This document shows, in pieces, positions 22,630-30,339 of a DNA stretch of 32,506 nt; the first letter of the stretch is position 1, and each line of letters opens with the position of its first letter. The stretch comes from an uncultured Synergistaceae bacterium (GTDB lineage: Bacteria; Synergistota; Synergistia; Synergistales; Dethiosulfovibrionaceae), in contig CABTYW010000015.1 of NCBI GenBank assembly GCA_902489135.1, forward strand, positions 1-32,506, in the 5' to 3' direction. Position numbers and translations under genes: made by a program. Below the pieces are notes generated by a model. It was not told the DNA's origin and made no database searches. It saw nothing but the letters and a program-made list of their open reading frames with translations.

Positions 22630-24114
22630 ATGGTCACGTCTCTTATGGTACAGGGCACCATGTCGGGAGTGGGGAAAAGCCTGCTGGTCACCGGCCTGTG
22701 CCGGCTGTTCCGACGCCGCGGCCTGCGCGCGGCGCCTTTTAAGTCCCAAAATATGGCGCTTCAATCCTTTATTACCGACGAGGGGCTCGAAATCGGGCGG
22801 GCTCAGGCCGTCCAGGCCGAAGCCTGCGGCATCGAGCCCTGCGCCGCCATGAATCCCATTTTGCTCAAACCCACCGGCGACCGCACCTCTCAGGTCATTC
22901 TCAACGGAGAGATCTACGGCAACTTCTCGGCGACGGAATACTACGCCATCAAGGGCCGCCTGTGGCCCGCCGTGCTTGCGGCCTACGAAAAGCTGGCTTC
23001 GACGTACGACATCATCGTCGTGGAAGGCGCGGGAAGTCCCGCGGAGATCAACCTGAAAGACGACGACTTCGTCAACATGGGACTGGCGCGGCGGCTGAAC
23101 CTCCCCGTCCTTCTGGCGGGCGACATCGACCGCGGCGGCGTGTTCGCCCAGCTGGCGGGCACGCTGCTTTTGCTTTCGCCTGAGGAACGCGATCTGGTCA
23201 AAGCCCTGATTATCAACAAGTTCCGCGGCGATCCCGACATCCTCCGCCCCGGTCTGACCCAGCTCAGCTCTCTCACGGGCAAGCCCGTCGTCGGCGTCGT
23301 CCCCTTTACGGATGTGGACATCGACGACGAGGACAGCCTGAGCGGCCGATTTACGTCCTCCCGCGCGGGAGCTCTCATCGACGTGGCCGTCATCCGCCTG
23401 CCGCGCATCTCCAACTTTTCCGATTACACGGCGCTGTCGGCCGCCGAAGGCGTGGGCGTGCGTTACGTTGCCCGAACGGGCGATCTGGGGCGCCCCGATC
23501 TCATCGTCATCCCCGGCACGAAAAACACCATCGGCGACCTGAAATGGATGCGTTCCCGCGGACTGGAAGCGGCGGTGAAAAAAGCCTCGGCGGCGGGCAC
23601 GCCGGTGCTGGGCATCTGCGGCGGCTACCAAATTCTCGGTCACGTCATCATCGACGAAGAGGGCGTTGAAGGCGGCGGAACTGTGCCCGGCATGGGACTT
23701 CTGCCGGTGACGACGCGCTTCCATCCCGAAAAGCGCCGCACCCGCACGACCGCGAAAGTTCTGGACGTGCGGGGACTGCTTGCTCCCCTTTCCGGCGCCG
23801 AGCTCACGGGCTACGAAATTCACTGCGGAACCACCGAGCGAGACGACGGCGCTTTGCCGCTGATTCGCCTTGCCGACGGATCCCATGACGGCTGCCAGCG
23901 GGGCGACGTCTACGGCTGCTACCTCCACGGATTTTTCGACACCCAATCCTGCCGCGAAGCCGTTCTCGGAGCTCTGGCGCAAAAAAAAGGCGTCGTCCTG
24001 GAGGATCGCCCCTTCGATTGGAAAGCCTACAAAGAGCGCCAGTACGATCACCTGGCCGACATTCTCGAAAGCAGCCTCAATGGGGCGCTCATCGACAGCA
24101 TCGTCGGACTGTGA
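22630..24114 (+). CDS. cobQ: Cobyric acid synthase (adenosylcobyric acid synthase)
   Basis: 494 residues. The N-terminal ATP-binding domain has the P-loop G-T-M-S-G-V-G-K-S (residues 9-17), then F-K-S-Q-N-M-A-L-Q-S and D-I-D-R-G-G-V-F-A-Q. The C-terminal type-1 amidotransferase has the nucleophile in G-I-C-G-G-Y-Q-I-L-G (Cys 330) and the catalytic His in Y-L-H-G-F-F (His 433). These match CobQ/CbiP, which amidates four side chains of adenosylcobyrinic acid a,c-diamide. GGAAAGG before the ATG at 22630. First gene after the cobalamin riboswitch. Confidence 0.96.
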   Translation: MVTSLMVQGTMSGVGKSLLVTGLCRLFRRRGLRAAPFKSQNMALQSFITDEGLEIGRAQAVQAEACGIEPCAAMNPILLKPTGDRTSQVILNGEIYGNFSATEYYAIKGRLWPAVLAAYEKLASTYDIIVVEGAGSPAEINLKDDDFVNMGLARRLNLPVLLAGDIDRGGVFAQLAGTLLLLSPEERDLVKALIINKFRGDPDILRPGLTQLSSLTGKPVVGVVPFTDVDIDDEDSLSGRFTSSRAGALIDVAVIRLPRISNFSDYTALSAAEGVGVRYVARTGDLGRPDLIVIPGTKNTIGDLKWMRSRGLEAAVKKASAAGTPVLGICGGYQILGHVIIDEEGVEGGGTVPGMGLLPVTTRFHPEKRRTRTTAKVLDVRGLLAPLSGAELTGYEIHCGTTERDDGALPLIRLADGSHDGCQRGDVYGCYLHGFFDTQSCREAVLGALAQKKGVVLEDRPFDWKAYKERQYDHLADILESSLNGALIDSIVGL

Positions 24115-24210
24115 CGCGCCCCGCACGTCGGGTGCCGCACATTGTGACATTTCCCGGGCGTCGCCCTTGGAAAAGCGGCGCAAAAATTTCAACGAACGCG
24201 GGCAGCCGTT

Positions 24211-24247
24211 TTTCTCGGGCAAAAGCGCAGCGCTTTTGCCCGAGAAA
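24211..24247 (+). terminator. Perfect 17-bp inverted repeat between cobQ and cobT
   Basis: 24211-24227 and 24231-24247 are exact inverted copies separated by CAG. There is no long T-run after it. It lies in the 163-base gap of an otherwise continuous operon, with cobT starting 30 bases later, so it may reduce read-through, protect the transcript or be a dispersed repeat. Confidence 0.45.
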
Positions 24248-24277
24248 TCCCACTGCCCCGCCGAGGGAGCAACTTTC

Positions 24278-25342
24278 ATGGATGCCATTGACTTTAAAGC
24301 TTTGAATTCGCAAATTCCCGGTGCCGACAAAGCGGCCGAAGAGGCGTCGCTTCGGCGCTGGAGCCTGGTGGCCAAGCCCCTGAAAAGTCTGGGACGGCTG
24401 GAGGAGATGGTAACCCGCATCGCGGCCGTTACGGGACAGGCGCGCTTTCGCGCCGAAAAGCGCGTTCTCGTGGTTCTGTGCGCCGACAACGGCGTCATCG
24501 CCCAGGGCGTGACGCAGACCGACGACTCCATTACGGCGCTCGTGGCTTCCGATTTGGCCAAAGACTGTTCGTCGGCCAATCTGATGGCGCACGTGGCCAA
24601 ATGCGACGTGCTTCCCGTCGATATGGGCATTAAAAATCCTCTTCCCGCACCGGGCATTTTGAACCGACGCATCGCCGCGGGCACGCGGGATTTCACGCAG
24701 GGACCCGCCATGAGTCGGACTCAGGCCATTCAGGCCCTTCAAACCGGCATCGAACTGGCGCGTCGGTGCAAGGCCAAAGGGTATTCCATCATCGCCACGG
24801 GAGAAATGGGCATCGGCAACACCACCACCGCTTCCGCCGTGGCTTCGGTGCTTCTGGGCTACGATCCCCGGGAGATCACGGGACGCGGCGCCGGTCTCTC
24901 CACCGAGGGACTGCGCCGGAAAATCGCCGCCGTGGCCCGCGCCGTTGAACTGAACCGCCCCGATCCCGACGACCCTTTGGACGTGCTGTCCAAGCTGGGC
25001 GGATTTGACATCGCCGCCATGACGGGGCTTTACATCGGCGGCGCTCTGGAACGAATGCCCGTCGTCATCGACGGCGTCATCAGCGCCGTGAGCGCCCTCG
25101 TCGCGTCGCGGCTCTGCCCCGCCTGCACCATCGCCATGCTGCCCAGTCACATGTCCTCCGAGCCCGCGGCGAAAAGAGTTTTCGGTGCTCTGGGCATGAC
25201 GCCCGTCATCAACGCCGAAATGCGCCTCGGCGAAGGCACGGGCGCGCTGTGCCTCTTTCCCCTGCTGGACATGGCGCTGTCGCTGTACAACGGCCTCGTC
25301 TTCAGCGACATCGGCATGGAAGCCTACACGCCTCAAGTTTAA
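24278..25342 (+). CDS. cobT: Nicotinate-nucleotide--dimethylbenzimidazole phosphoribosyltransferase
   Basis: 354 residues, typical length. Signatures: K-P-L-K-S-L-G-R-L-E-E, C-A-D-N-G-V, G-E-M-G-I-G-N-T-T-T-A-S-A, G-R-G-A-G-L-S-T-E-G and the catalytic-Glu motif M-R-L-G-E-G-T-G-A. It makes alpha-ribazole phosphate from nicotinate mononucleotide and the lower base. The ATG at 24278 follows GAGGGAG by nine bases; longer upstream openings overlap cobQ and the inverted repeat. The lower-base biosynthesis genes (bza/bluB) are not in the window. Confidence 0.95.
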   Translation: MDAIDFKALNSQIPGADKAAEEASLRRWSLVAKPLKSLGRLEEMVTRIAAVTGQARFRAEKRVLVVLCADNGVIAQGVTQTDDSITALVASDLAKDCSSANLMAHVAKCDVLPVDMGIKNPLPAPGILNRRIAAGTRDFTQGPAMSRTQAIQALQTGIELARRCKAKGYSIIATGEMGIGNTTTASAVASVLLGYDPREITGRGAGLSTEGLRRKIAAVARAVELNRPDPDDPLDVLSKLGGFDIAAMTGLYIGGALERMPVVIDGVISAVSALVASRLCPACTIAMLPSHMSSEPAAKRVFGALGMTPVINAEMRLGEGTGALCLFPLLDMALSLYNGLVFSDIGMEAYTPQV

Positions 25343-25359
25343 ACCGAAAGGAGCCTCCC

Positions 25360-25707
25360 ATGGGACGCAACGACACGCTGAACAAAAAACCCGAAGAGTG
25401 CAAGTATTCATTTTTCAGCCACAGGGAGTGCGAGTTCTTTCCCTGCCACAAAGGAGCCGACCCCGAAAACTTCAACTGCCTGTTCTGCTACTGCCCGCTT
25501 TACGTTCTGGGGCGCGAATGCGGCGGAAATTTCCGCTACCTGGAAAACGGCATCAAGGACTGCACCGGCTGTCTGCTTCCTCACGGCCGCGGAAGCTACA
25601 GCATCATCGCCAAACGTTACGCCGACATCGTTGAAGCCATGCGGCTTCGTGAGCGCGCCGCCCGCGAAGCGACGGAAGAAAAGGCGGGCGACCCGGCGCC
25701 CCGCTGA
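25360..25707 (+). CDS. Cysteine-rich small-domain protein of cobalamin clusters
   Basis: 115 residues. A compact Cys/His pattern, F-S-H-R-E-C-E-F-F-P-C-H-K-G, then F-N-C-L-F-C-Y-C-P-L-Y, C-G-G and G-I-K-D-C-T-G-C-L-L-P-H-G, matches the cysteine-rich small domain family repeatedly seen in B12-related gene neighbourhoods. The C-terminal ~30 residues are charged and probably helical. AAAGGAG precedes the ATG at 25360, 17 bases after cobT. Zinc or iron binding is likely; a function has not been assigned, though its place here points to cobalamin synthesis or salvage. Confidence 0.85.
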   Translation: MGRNDTLNKKPEECKYSFFSHRECEFFPCHKGADPENFNCLFCYCPLYVLGRECGGNFRYLENGIKDCTGCLLPHGRGSYSIIAKRYADIVEAMRLRERAAREATEEKAGDPAPR

Positions 25708-25771
25708 TTTGGTCGCCTGCACCGCAAAACGCGGCGGCGCTCAAACCGCGTTCACCGCAGACGAATTTTTT

Positions 25772-25805
25772 GCTGAAAAACGCTTTAAAAGTGAAATTTT
25801 TCAGC
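25772..25805. repeat. Nine-bp inverted repeat next to the parS-like site
   Basis: GCTGAAAAA (25772-25780) and TTTTTCAGC (25797-25805) form a hairpin in an AT-rich gap just before the palindrome at 25817. No long T-run follows. Confidence 0.5.
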
Positions 25806-25816
25806 GTTCATCACCG

Positions 25817-25832
25817 TGTTCCACGTGGAACA
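25817..25832. promoter_or_regulatory. parS-type ParB-binding palindrome
   Basis: TGTTCCACGTGGAACA is a perfect 16-bp palindrome and fits the chromosomal parS consensus TGTTNCACGTGNAACA at every fixed position. It lies in the non-coding gap between the cysteine-rich gene and cobU. No parA/parB is in the window. Known parS sites cluster near replication origins and often occupy odd places in or between unrelated genes. Confidence 0.85.
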
Positions 25833-25863
25833 TTTTTGACTGCGCCGGCGAGGAGGAGGAGCC

Positions 25864-26385
25864 ATGTTCATACTGCTCACGGGAGAAAACGACAGCGGCA
25901 AAAGCCGCTGCGCCGAGCGCATGGCGGCGCAGATCCCGTCACGCCGCGTCTACGCCGCCACCATGATCCCCTTTGGCGCCGAGGGACGGGCGCGGCGCGA
26001 GAAACACCTGCGCCAGCGGGCCGGACTGGGGTTTCACACCGTTGAGTGTCCCTGCGATTTGAGCCTCGTCGCCTGCGCCCCCGACGACCTCGTCCTACTG
26101 GAAGACGTCTCCAATCTTCTGGCCAATTTGATCTTCACCCGGGGCGACCCTTCGGCCGAAGAGAACGCGGAAAGCCAGATCGCCGCCCTTCGGAAACGCT
26201 GCGCCGTTCTCATCGCCGTGACCATCACCGGCATCGACGACCGCGGCTGTGACGGTGAAACTCGAAAATATGCCGCCGCGCTGAACCGACTCAACTCGCG
26301 TCTGGCCTTGCTGGCCGACGTCGTCGTGGAAATGCGCAGCGGCTCTCCTCTATTAAAGAAAGGGCACTGCCCATGGATTGGTTGA
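25864..26385 (+). CDS. cobU: Adenosylcobinamide kinase/adenosylcobinamide-phosphate guanylyltransferase
   Basis: 173 residues. The P-loop is G-E-N-D-S-G-K-S, not the usual G-G-x-[RK]-S-G-K-S. The next region, R-V-Y-A-A-T-M, G-R-A-R-R-E-K-H-L-R-Q-R and F-H-T-V-E, supplies the guanylylated His and matches CobU. L-L-E-D-V-S-N-L-L-A-N-L-I-F and R-L-N-S-R-L-A-L-L-A-D-V-V-V-E follow the Firmicute-type variant, lacking the enterobacterial S-N-E-V-G motif. It activates cobinamide to adenosylcobinamide-GDP. GGAGGAGGAG before the ATG; its end overlaps cobS by 13 bases. Confidence 0.87.
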   Translation: MFILLTGENDSGKSRCAERMAAQIPSRRVYAATMIPFGAEGRARREKHLRQRAGLGFHTVECPCDLSLVACAPDDLVLLEDVSNLLANLIFTRGDPSAEENAESQIAALRKRCAVLIAVTITGIDDRGCDGETRKYAAALNRLNSRLALLADVVVEMRSGSPLLKKGHCPWIG

Positions 26386-27149
26386 AATCATTGTGCGTCG
26401 CGCTGTCCGTCTACTCCGCCGTTCCCGTCCCCCAGTTTCGCTGGGACGAAAACACTCTGGCCTGTTCCTTCTGTTTCCTGCCCGTGGCGGGCCTGATCAT
26501 CGCCCTGACGGAGTGCCTGTGGCTTTGGCTCTGCCGCCTCGTGGGCTTCAACCTGATCCTCAGGACCGCCGTCGCGACGGTTATTCCGCTTCTGGTGACG
26601 GGCGGCATTCACATGGACGGCTTCTGCGACACTGCCGACGCTCTGGCGGCTCGTCAGGAGCCTCTCCGCAGCCTCGAAATCATGAAAGACTCCCACGTCG
26701 GCGCCTTTGCCGTCATCTTCTGCGCCGCCTATCTGATCCTTCAGTTCGGCCTCGTCAGCGAGGCATCGGGCAGCCGCGGCGTTTTCTGCACCCTATTCGT
26801 CCTGTCACGGGCAGTCTCGGTGCTTTCCGTTACCGGCTTCAAAAACGCCCGCGGCACGGGCATGCTGGCCGCCTTTCAGGCGCCGGCACGGCGCCGCGTC
26901 GTGCGGCGAACGGCCTGGGGATGGATCGCCCTGTGCGCTCTGTTCATGGATCTCTGCGACATTTTCGCCGGCACCGGCGCGCTTTTGGGTTGCATCGCCG
27001 CGTGGCACGGCTATCACCGCACGGCCGTGAAGCGCTTCGGCGGCATTACGGGCGACACGTCGGGTTTTTTCATCCAGATTCTCGAGCTCTCCATGCTTGG
27101 CGGCGCCGTTCTGGGCGACGCAGCCGAAATTCTGCTGGGAGCGCTGTAG
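26373..27149 (+). CDS. cobS: Adenosylcobinamide-GDP ribazoletransferase (cobalamin synthase)
   Basis: 258 residues, integral membrane protein with several helices. Signatures: S-V-Y-S-A-V-P-V-P near the N-terminus, G-G-I-H-M-D-G-F-C-D-T-A-D-A-L, K-D-S-H-V-G-A-F-A and F-G-G-I-T-G-D-T-S-G-F. The Asp-rich motifs bind magnesium and the GDP-cobinamide. It joins alpha-ribazole to the corrin ring. Translationally coupled to cobU. Confidence 0.95.
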   Translation: MDWLKSLCVALSVYSAVPVPQFRWDENTLACSFCFLPVAGLIIALTECLWLWLCRLVGFNLILRTAVATVIPLLVTGGIHMDGFCDTADALAARQEPLRSLEIMKDSHVGAFAVIFCAAYLILQFGLVSEASGSRGVFCTLFVLSRAVSVLSVTGFKNARGTGMLAAFQAPARRRVVRRTAWGWIALCALFMDLCDIFAGTGALLGCIAAWHGYHRTAVKRFGGITGDTSGFFIQILELSMLGGAVLGDAAEILLGAL

Positions 27150-27151
27150 CC

Positions 27152-27736
27152 ATGGAGCGCCTTTACCTCATCAGACACGGCGCAGCCGAAAGCAATTTAA
27201 AGCGCCTTTACCTCGGCAGAAGCGACGTGCCGCTCTGTCAAACGGGCATCGAGCAGGCGCGGTCTCGCAAAGCGCAAGGTCTTCCCGCCGCGGACCGCCT
27301 TTTTTCCAGCCCTCTGACGCGATGTTTGCAGACGGCGCGCATCCTCTACCCCTCGATGCGACCCGTGATCATTCCCCAGTTCATCGAAATCGACTTCGGC
27401 CGCTTCGAAGGAAAAAACCACCGCGAGCTTTTGGCCGGCGACCCCGACTACGGCCTTTGGCTTGCATCCGGCGGCGAGGCCCCCATTCCCGGCGGTGAAT
27501 CCATGGCGCAGTTCAAAGACCGCGTCAGACGCGGATTTTTCAAGATGCTGGAGCTGTGCAGCGGTACCAGCGCCGTTGCCGTCGTTCACGGCGGAACCAT
27601 TATGGCGCTGCTCAGCCAACTGTGCACCCCGCCCCGCGGCTTTTACGACAGTCTCACTCAAAACTGCGGCATGGTGGCGTGCCGTTGGGACGGGAGCCGA
27701 CTCGCCGTGACGGAAGGCGAGGCGTGCCATGACTGA
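27152..27736 (+). CDS. cobC: Histidine phosphatase family protein, probable alpha-ribazole phosphatase
   Basis: 194 residues. The catalytic L-I-R-H-G motif is at the N-terminus, followed by L-G-R-S-D-V-P-L, S-S-P-L-T-R-C-L-Q-T-A, E-I-D-F-G-R-F-E-G and the second histidine in V-V-H-G-G-T-I-M-A-L. This is the phosphoglycerate-mutase-like fold. In this position the likely task is dephosphorylation of alpha-ribazole phosphate or of adenosylcobalamin 5'-phosphate. The start ATG at 27152 is two bases after the cobS stop, and its end overlaps cbiB by eight bases. Confidence 0.87.
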   Translation: MERLYLIRHGAAESNLKRLYLGRSDVPLCQTGIEQARSRKAQGLPAADRLFSSPLTRCLQTARILYPSMRPVIIPQFIEIDFGRFEGKNHRELLAGDPDYGLWLASGGEAPIPGGESMAQFKDRVRRGFFKMLELCSGTSAVAVVHGGTIMALLSQLCTPPRGFYDSLTQNCGMVACRWDGSRLAVTEGEACHD

Positions 27737-28706
27737 CTTCGCCTCGCTTTGGGCCCTGGCCGCGGGGTGCGTTCTCGACGTTCTCTTCGGCGATCCCCGC
27801 GGATTTCCCCATCTCGTTGTAGGCCTCGGGCACCTGATTTCGGCGCTGGAACGTTTCCTGCGCCCGCGTTTTCCGCCCACGCCGCGCGGCGAAGCGGCGG
27901 CCGGCGCATTTCTTGCAGCCATCACCGCAACGCTGGCCGCCGTCGTTCCCGCCGCCGTCCTGACGGCGCTGTATCGCCTGAGCTTCCCTCTGGGCTTTTG
28001 CGTCCACGGTCTGATCTGCTTTCAGCTTCTGGCCGCGCGGTCACTGCGCGACGAAAGCCGAAAAGTCGCCCGCGCCCTTGAAAGGGGCGACCTCGACGGT
28101 GCCCGCCGCGCCCTGTCCATGATCGTGGGACGGGAAACTTCCAATCTCGACGAGAGCGGAATAATCCGCGCCGCCGTGGAAACCGTGGCGGAAAACACCT
28201 CCGACGGCGTCATCGCGCCGCTACTGTGGATGGGACTTTTCGGCGCCCCCGGCGGCTGTTTCTTCAAAGCCGCCAACACCATGGATTCCATGATCGCCTA
28301 CAAAAACCGACGATATCGATGGTTCGGAGCCTGCGCCGCCCATCTGGACGACGCCGTCAATTTTTTCCCCGCGCGCCTTGCGGGCCTCCTTATGGTTCTC
28401 ACCGCTCCGCTGTGCGGCCTCGACGGGAAAAACGCGTGGAAGGCCTTTCGCCGTGACCGGCTGAAGCACCAAAGCCCCAACGCCGCCCACACCGAATCGG
28501 CCTGCGCCGGAGCGCTGGGCATACAGCTTGGAGGAAAGGCCGTCTACGAAGGACAGGTGGAATTCAGACCCACCCTCGGCGACGACCTTCGCCCCCCGGA
28601 AATCGCCGACATCGGGCGGGCGCATCGACTGCTTTTCGCTTCCGCCTCCGCCGCGGCGATCCTTGCGCTGGCGCTGCGTGCCGCATTGTGCGCCGCCATG
28701 CTCTGA
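27729..28706 (+). CDS. cbiB: Adenosylcobinamide-phosphate synthase
   Basis: 325 residues, membrane protein with four or more helices. Family signatures: D-V-L-F-G-D-P-R-G-F-P-H, V-G-R-E-T-S-N-L-D, E-T-V-A-E-N-T-S-D-G-V-I-A-P, N-T-M-D-S-M-I-A-Y-K and F-P-A-R-L. It condenses adenosylcobyric acid with the aminopropanol arm. The ATG overlaps cobC, so translational coupling is likely. In Pseudomonas nomenclature the same enzyme is called CobD; the PLP enzyme encoded at 29287 is a different protein. Confidence 0.95.
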   Translation: MTDFASLWALAAGCVLDVLFGDPRGFPHLVVGLGHLISALERFLRPRFPPTPRGEAAAGAFLAAITATLAAVVPAAVLTALYRLSFPLGFCVHGLICFQLLAARSLRDESRKVARALERGDLDGARRALSMIVGRETSNLDESGIIRAAVETVAENTSDGVIAPLLWMGLFGAPGGCFFKAANTMDSMIAYKNRRYRWFGACAAHLDDAVNFFPARLAGLLMVLTAPLCGLDGKNAWKAFRRDRLKHQSPNAAHTESACAGALGIQLGGKAVYEGQVEFRPTLGDDLRPPEIADIGRAHRLLFASASAAAILALALRAALCAAML

Positions 28707-28725
28707 AAAACTCCGAAGATTTTTT

Positions 28726-28760
28726 CGCAAAGGCTCCGCCGACGAGGCGGAGCCTTTGCG
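28726..28760 (+). terminator. Hairpin after cbiB
   Basis: A 15-bp perfect stem, 28726-28740 with 28746-28760, and a GACGA loop. The T-run after it is weak, but a T6 run precedes it. It probably ends most of the cobQ-cbiB transcript, with cobD having its own promoter. Confidence 0.5.
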
Positions 28761-28892
28761 CTGTGTCGGCCCCGGCTCCGCTCCCGCCATGTAGGTTCTT
28801 TTTTTGCGCGTCACGCCCCTGCGTCGGCCATCTCAGAAAGGCGCGTTTTCCCTTGCGCCCCGCCGCGAGCGGGGGGCAAAAATCTTCAAAAT

Positions 28893-28965
28893 CCGCAGAA
28901 CGAAACGAAGGCGTTCCGCGGGGAAGTGCCGGATTTCACCCGGAAACCCTATGGAGCGGTGCCAT
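28893..28965 (-). promoter_or_regulatory. Cobalamin-riboswitch-like sequence, opposite strand
   Basis: Read on the minus strand from 28965: A-T-G-G-C-A-C-C, then A-T-A-G-G-G-T-T-T, CCGG-GTGAAAT-CCGG-CAC, CCCCGC and a GAACG/CGTTC hairpin ending GCGG. This matches the order and spacing of the B12-box core (consensus A-T-A-G-G-G-A-A, CCGG-loop-CCGG-CAC, CCCCGC). No minus-strand gene follows it before the convergent end of cbiB. It may be a relic or an antisense regulator; changed core bases make function doubtful. Confidence 0.4.
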
Positions 28966-29228
28966 TTCTTCGCGCCGCCTCACCCTGTGCTTCTGCTTCG
29001 CCGCCGCAAAATTGAAGCTGTCGCTCCTCTCCCATCGCCCTTGGGGCGCTATCGGGCCTCTCTTCCCATGGGAGGCGATGCACCGACGATCGGTTCATCG
29101 GTTCTTTGTGGCGCATTTATGCGAGTCAAGGGGTTGACCATTCATAACCTTTGTTTTTCGAAGTTACCTCCCGGGGACGAAAAAAACTTTGTCGGCGCTT
29201 TGCTCCGCTTTCGTTTTGCGCCGCGCTG
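28966..29228. other. Intergenic region upstream of cobD
   Basis: No gene supported. It is GC-rich sequence with C/T-rich runs. A TTGACC (near 29134) could be a -35 but has no -10 at the standard distance. Confidence 0.45.
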
Positions 29229-29237
29229 TGCTACTAT
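29229..29237 (+). promoter_or_regulatory. Extended -10 promoter of cobD-pcp
   Basis: TG-C-TACTAT at 29229-29237; transcription would start about 40 bases before the ATG. No clear -35. Confidence 0.5.
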
Positions 29238-29286
29238 TTTTTCATACCAACAGGCGCTGCCCGGCCGACAGCGCGCAGGAGGCCCC

Positions 29287-30339
29287 ATGCTGAAAAAATT
29301 TGACCACGGCGGCGACATTTACTCCCGTCCCGTCGACCTGGATTTCTCCGTCAACATCAACCCGCTGGGCATGCCCGCCGCCGTTCGGGACGCCTTGATG
29401 GACGCGGTGGAAAATTTCGACGTTTATCCCGATCCCCAGTGCCGCCGACTGACGGCGCGGCTGAGCCGATTTCTCGACGTGCCGCCTCAGTGGCTTCTCT
29501 TCGGCAACGGCGCCGCCGATCTCGTCATCCGACTGTGCCTTTCGTCGCGCCCGAAGAGGGCGCTGGTCTGCGCCCCCACCTTCTCGGAATACGAGAAGTC
29601 CGCTCTCATGGCCGGCGCGGCCGTGGAAAAGTTTTGCCTTCGCGAAGAGGACAACTTCCATGTCACTCCGCGGATTTTTGACGCGCTGGAGCGTGGCCCC
29701 GACATATTTTTTCTGTGCAATCCCAACAACCCCACGGGGTGCCTGACGCCGCCCCGCCTGATTGAAGAGATCGCCGATTTCTGCGAGAAGAAGCGCATCA
29801 CCTTTGTCATCGACCAGTGCTTCATGGGCTTCACCTCCGGCACGTCGGCGCTGCCCCTTCTCAACGGACGCGCTCATACCGTCATTCTCGACGCCTTTAC
29901 GAAAATGTACTCCGTGGCCGGCCTTCGGTTGGGATTTATCATCAGCTCCTCGCAGGAGCTCATCCGTCAGGTGAGCCACTTCGGCCAAAGCTGGAACGTC
30001 TCGACGCCCGCCCAGGTCGCCGGCATGGCTGCCCTCGACTGCGGAACTTCGTGGATTGACCGCACCCGCGCCTTCGTGGCCGAAGAGGCGTCCTATCTGC
30101 GCTCACGCCTTAGAGCCCTTGGACTTCGCGTCTTTGACGGCGCCGCAAACTACGTTTTCTTCAAAAGCGTCGTGCCCCTGACGGAAGCCCTTCTCCAACG
30201 CAAAATCCTCATCCGCTCCTGCGCCAATTACACCGGCCTGGACGATCGCTTTTACCGCGTGGGCATCAAAAACAGAGAAAAGGACGACCGCCTGCTGTCG
30301 GCCATCGAAAAAGTCCTTCACGAGGAGGAAAAACAATGA
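29287..30339 (+). CDS. cobD: L-threonine-O-3-phosphate decarboxylase (PLP, HisC-like)
   Basis: 350 residues, fold-type I aminotransferase. N-terminal H-G-G-D-I-Y and D-F-S-V-N-I-N-P-L-G-M-P, then F-G-N-G-A-A-D-L-I (phosphate-binding region), N-P-N-N-P-T-G, D-Q-C-F-M-G-F and the PLP lysine in A-F-T-K-M-Y-S-V-A-G-L-R-L-G. H-G-G-D with the N-I-N-P start is typical of CobD rather than HisC. It makes (R)-1-amino-2-propanol phosphate, the arm used by CbiB. The ATG at 29287 is five bases after AGGAGG; upstream in-frame sequence looks non-coding. Ends four bases into pcp. Confidence 0.88.
   Translation: MLKKFDHGGDIYSRPVDLDFSVNINPLGMPAAVRDALMDAVENFDVYPDPQCRRLTARLSRFLDVPPQWLLFGNGAADLVIRLCLSSRPKRALVCAPTFSEYEKSALMAGAAVEKFCLREEDNFHVTPRIFDALERGPDIFFLCNPNNPTGCLTPPRLIEEIADFCEKKRITFVIDQCFMGFTSGTSALPLLNGRAHTVILDAFTKMYSVAGLRLGFIISSSQELIRQVSHFGQSWNVSTPAQVAGMAALDCGTSWIDRTRAFVAEEASYLRSRLRALGLRVFDGAANYVFFKSVVPLTEALLQRKILIRSCANYTGLDDRFYRVGIKNREKDDRLLSAIEKVLHEEEKQ

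Noticed and set aside
21127..24711. Open frame of about 1194 codons on the minus strand
   Set aside because: It runs antisense through the symporter and cobQ; its translation is His/Arg/Gly-rich and resembles no protein. A by-product of GC-rich codon use.
28804..29286. Upstream extension of the cobD frame
   Set aside because: The extra ~160 codons translate to Arg/Pro/Ser-rich sequence with no CobD homology, overlap the inverted riboswitch-like element, and a good AGGAGG precedes the ATG at 29287.
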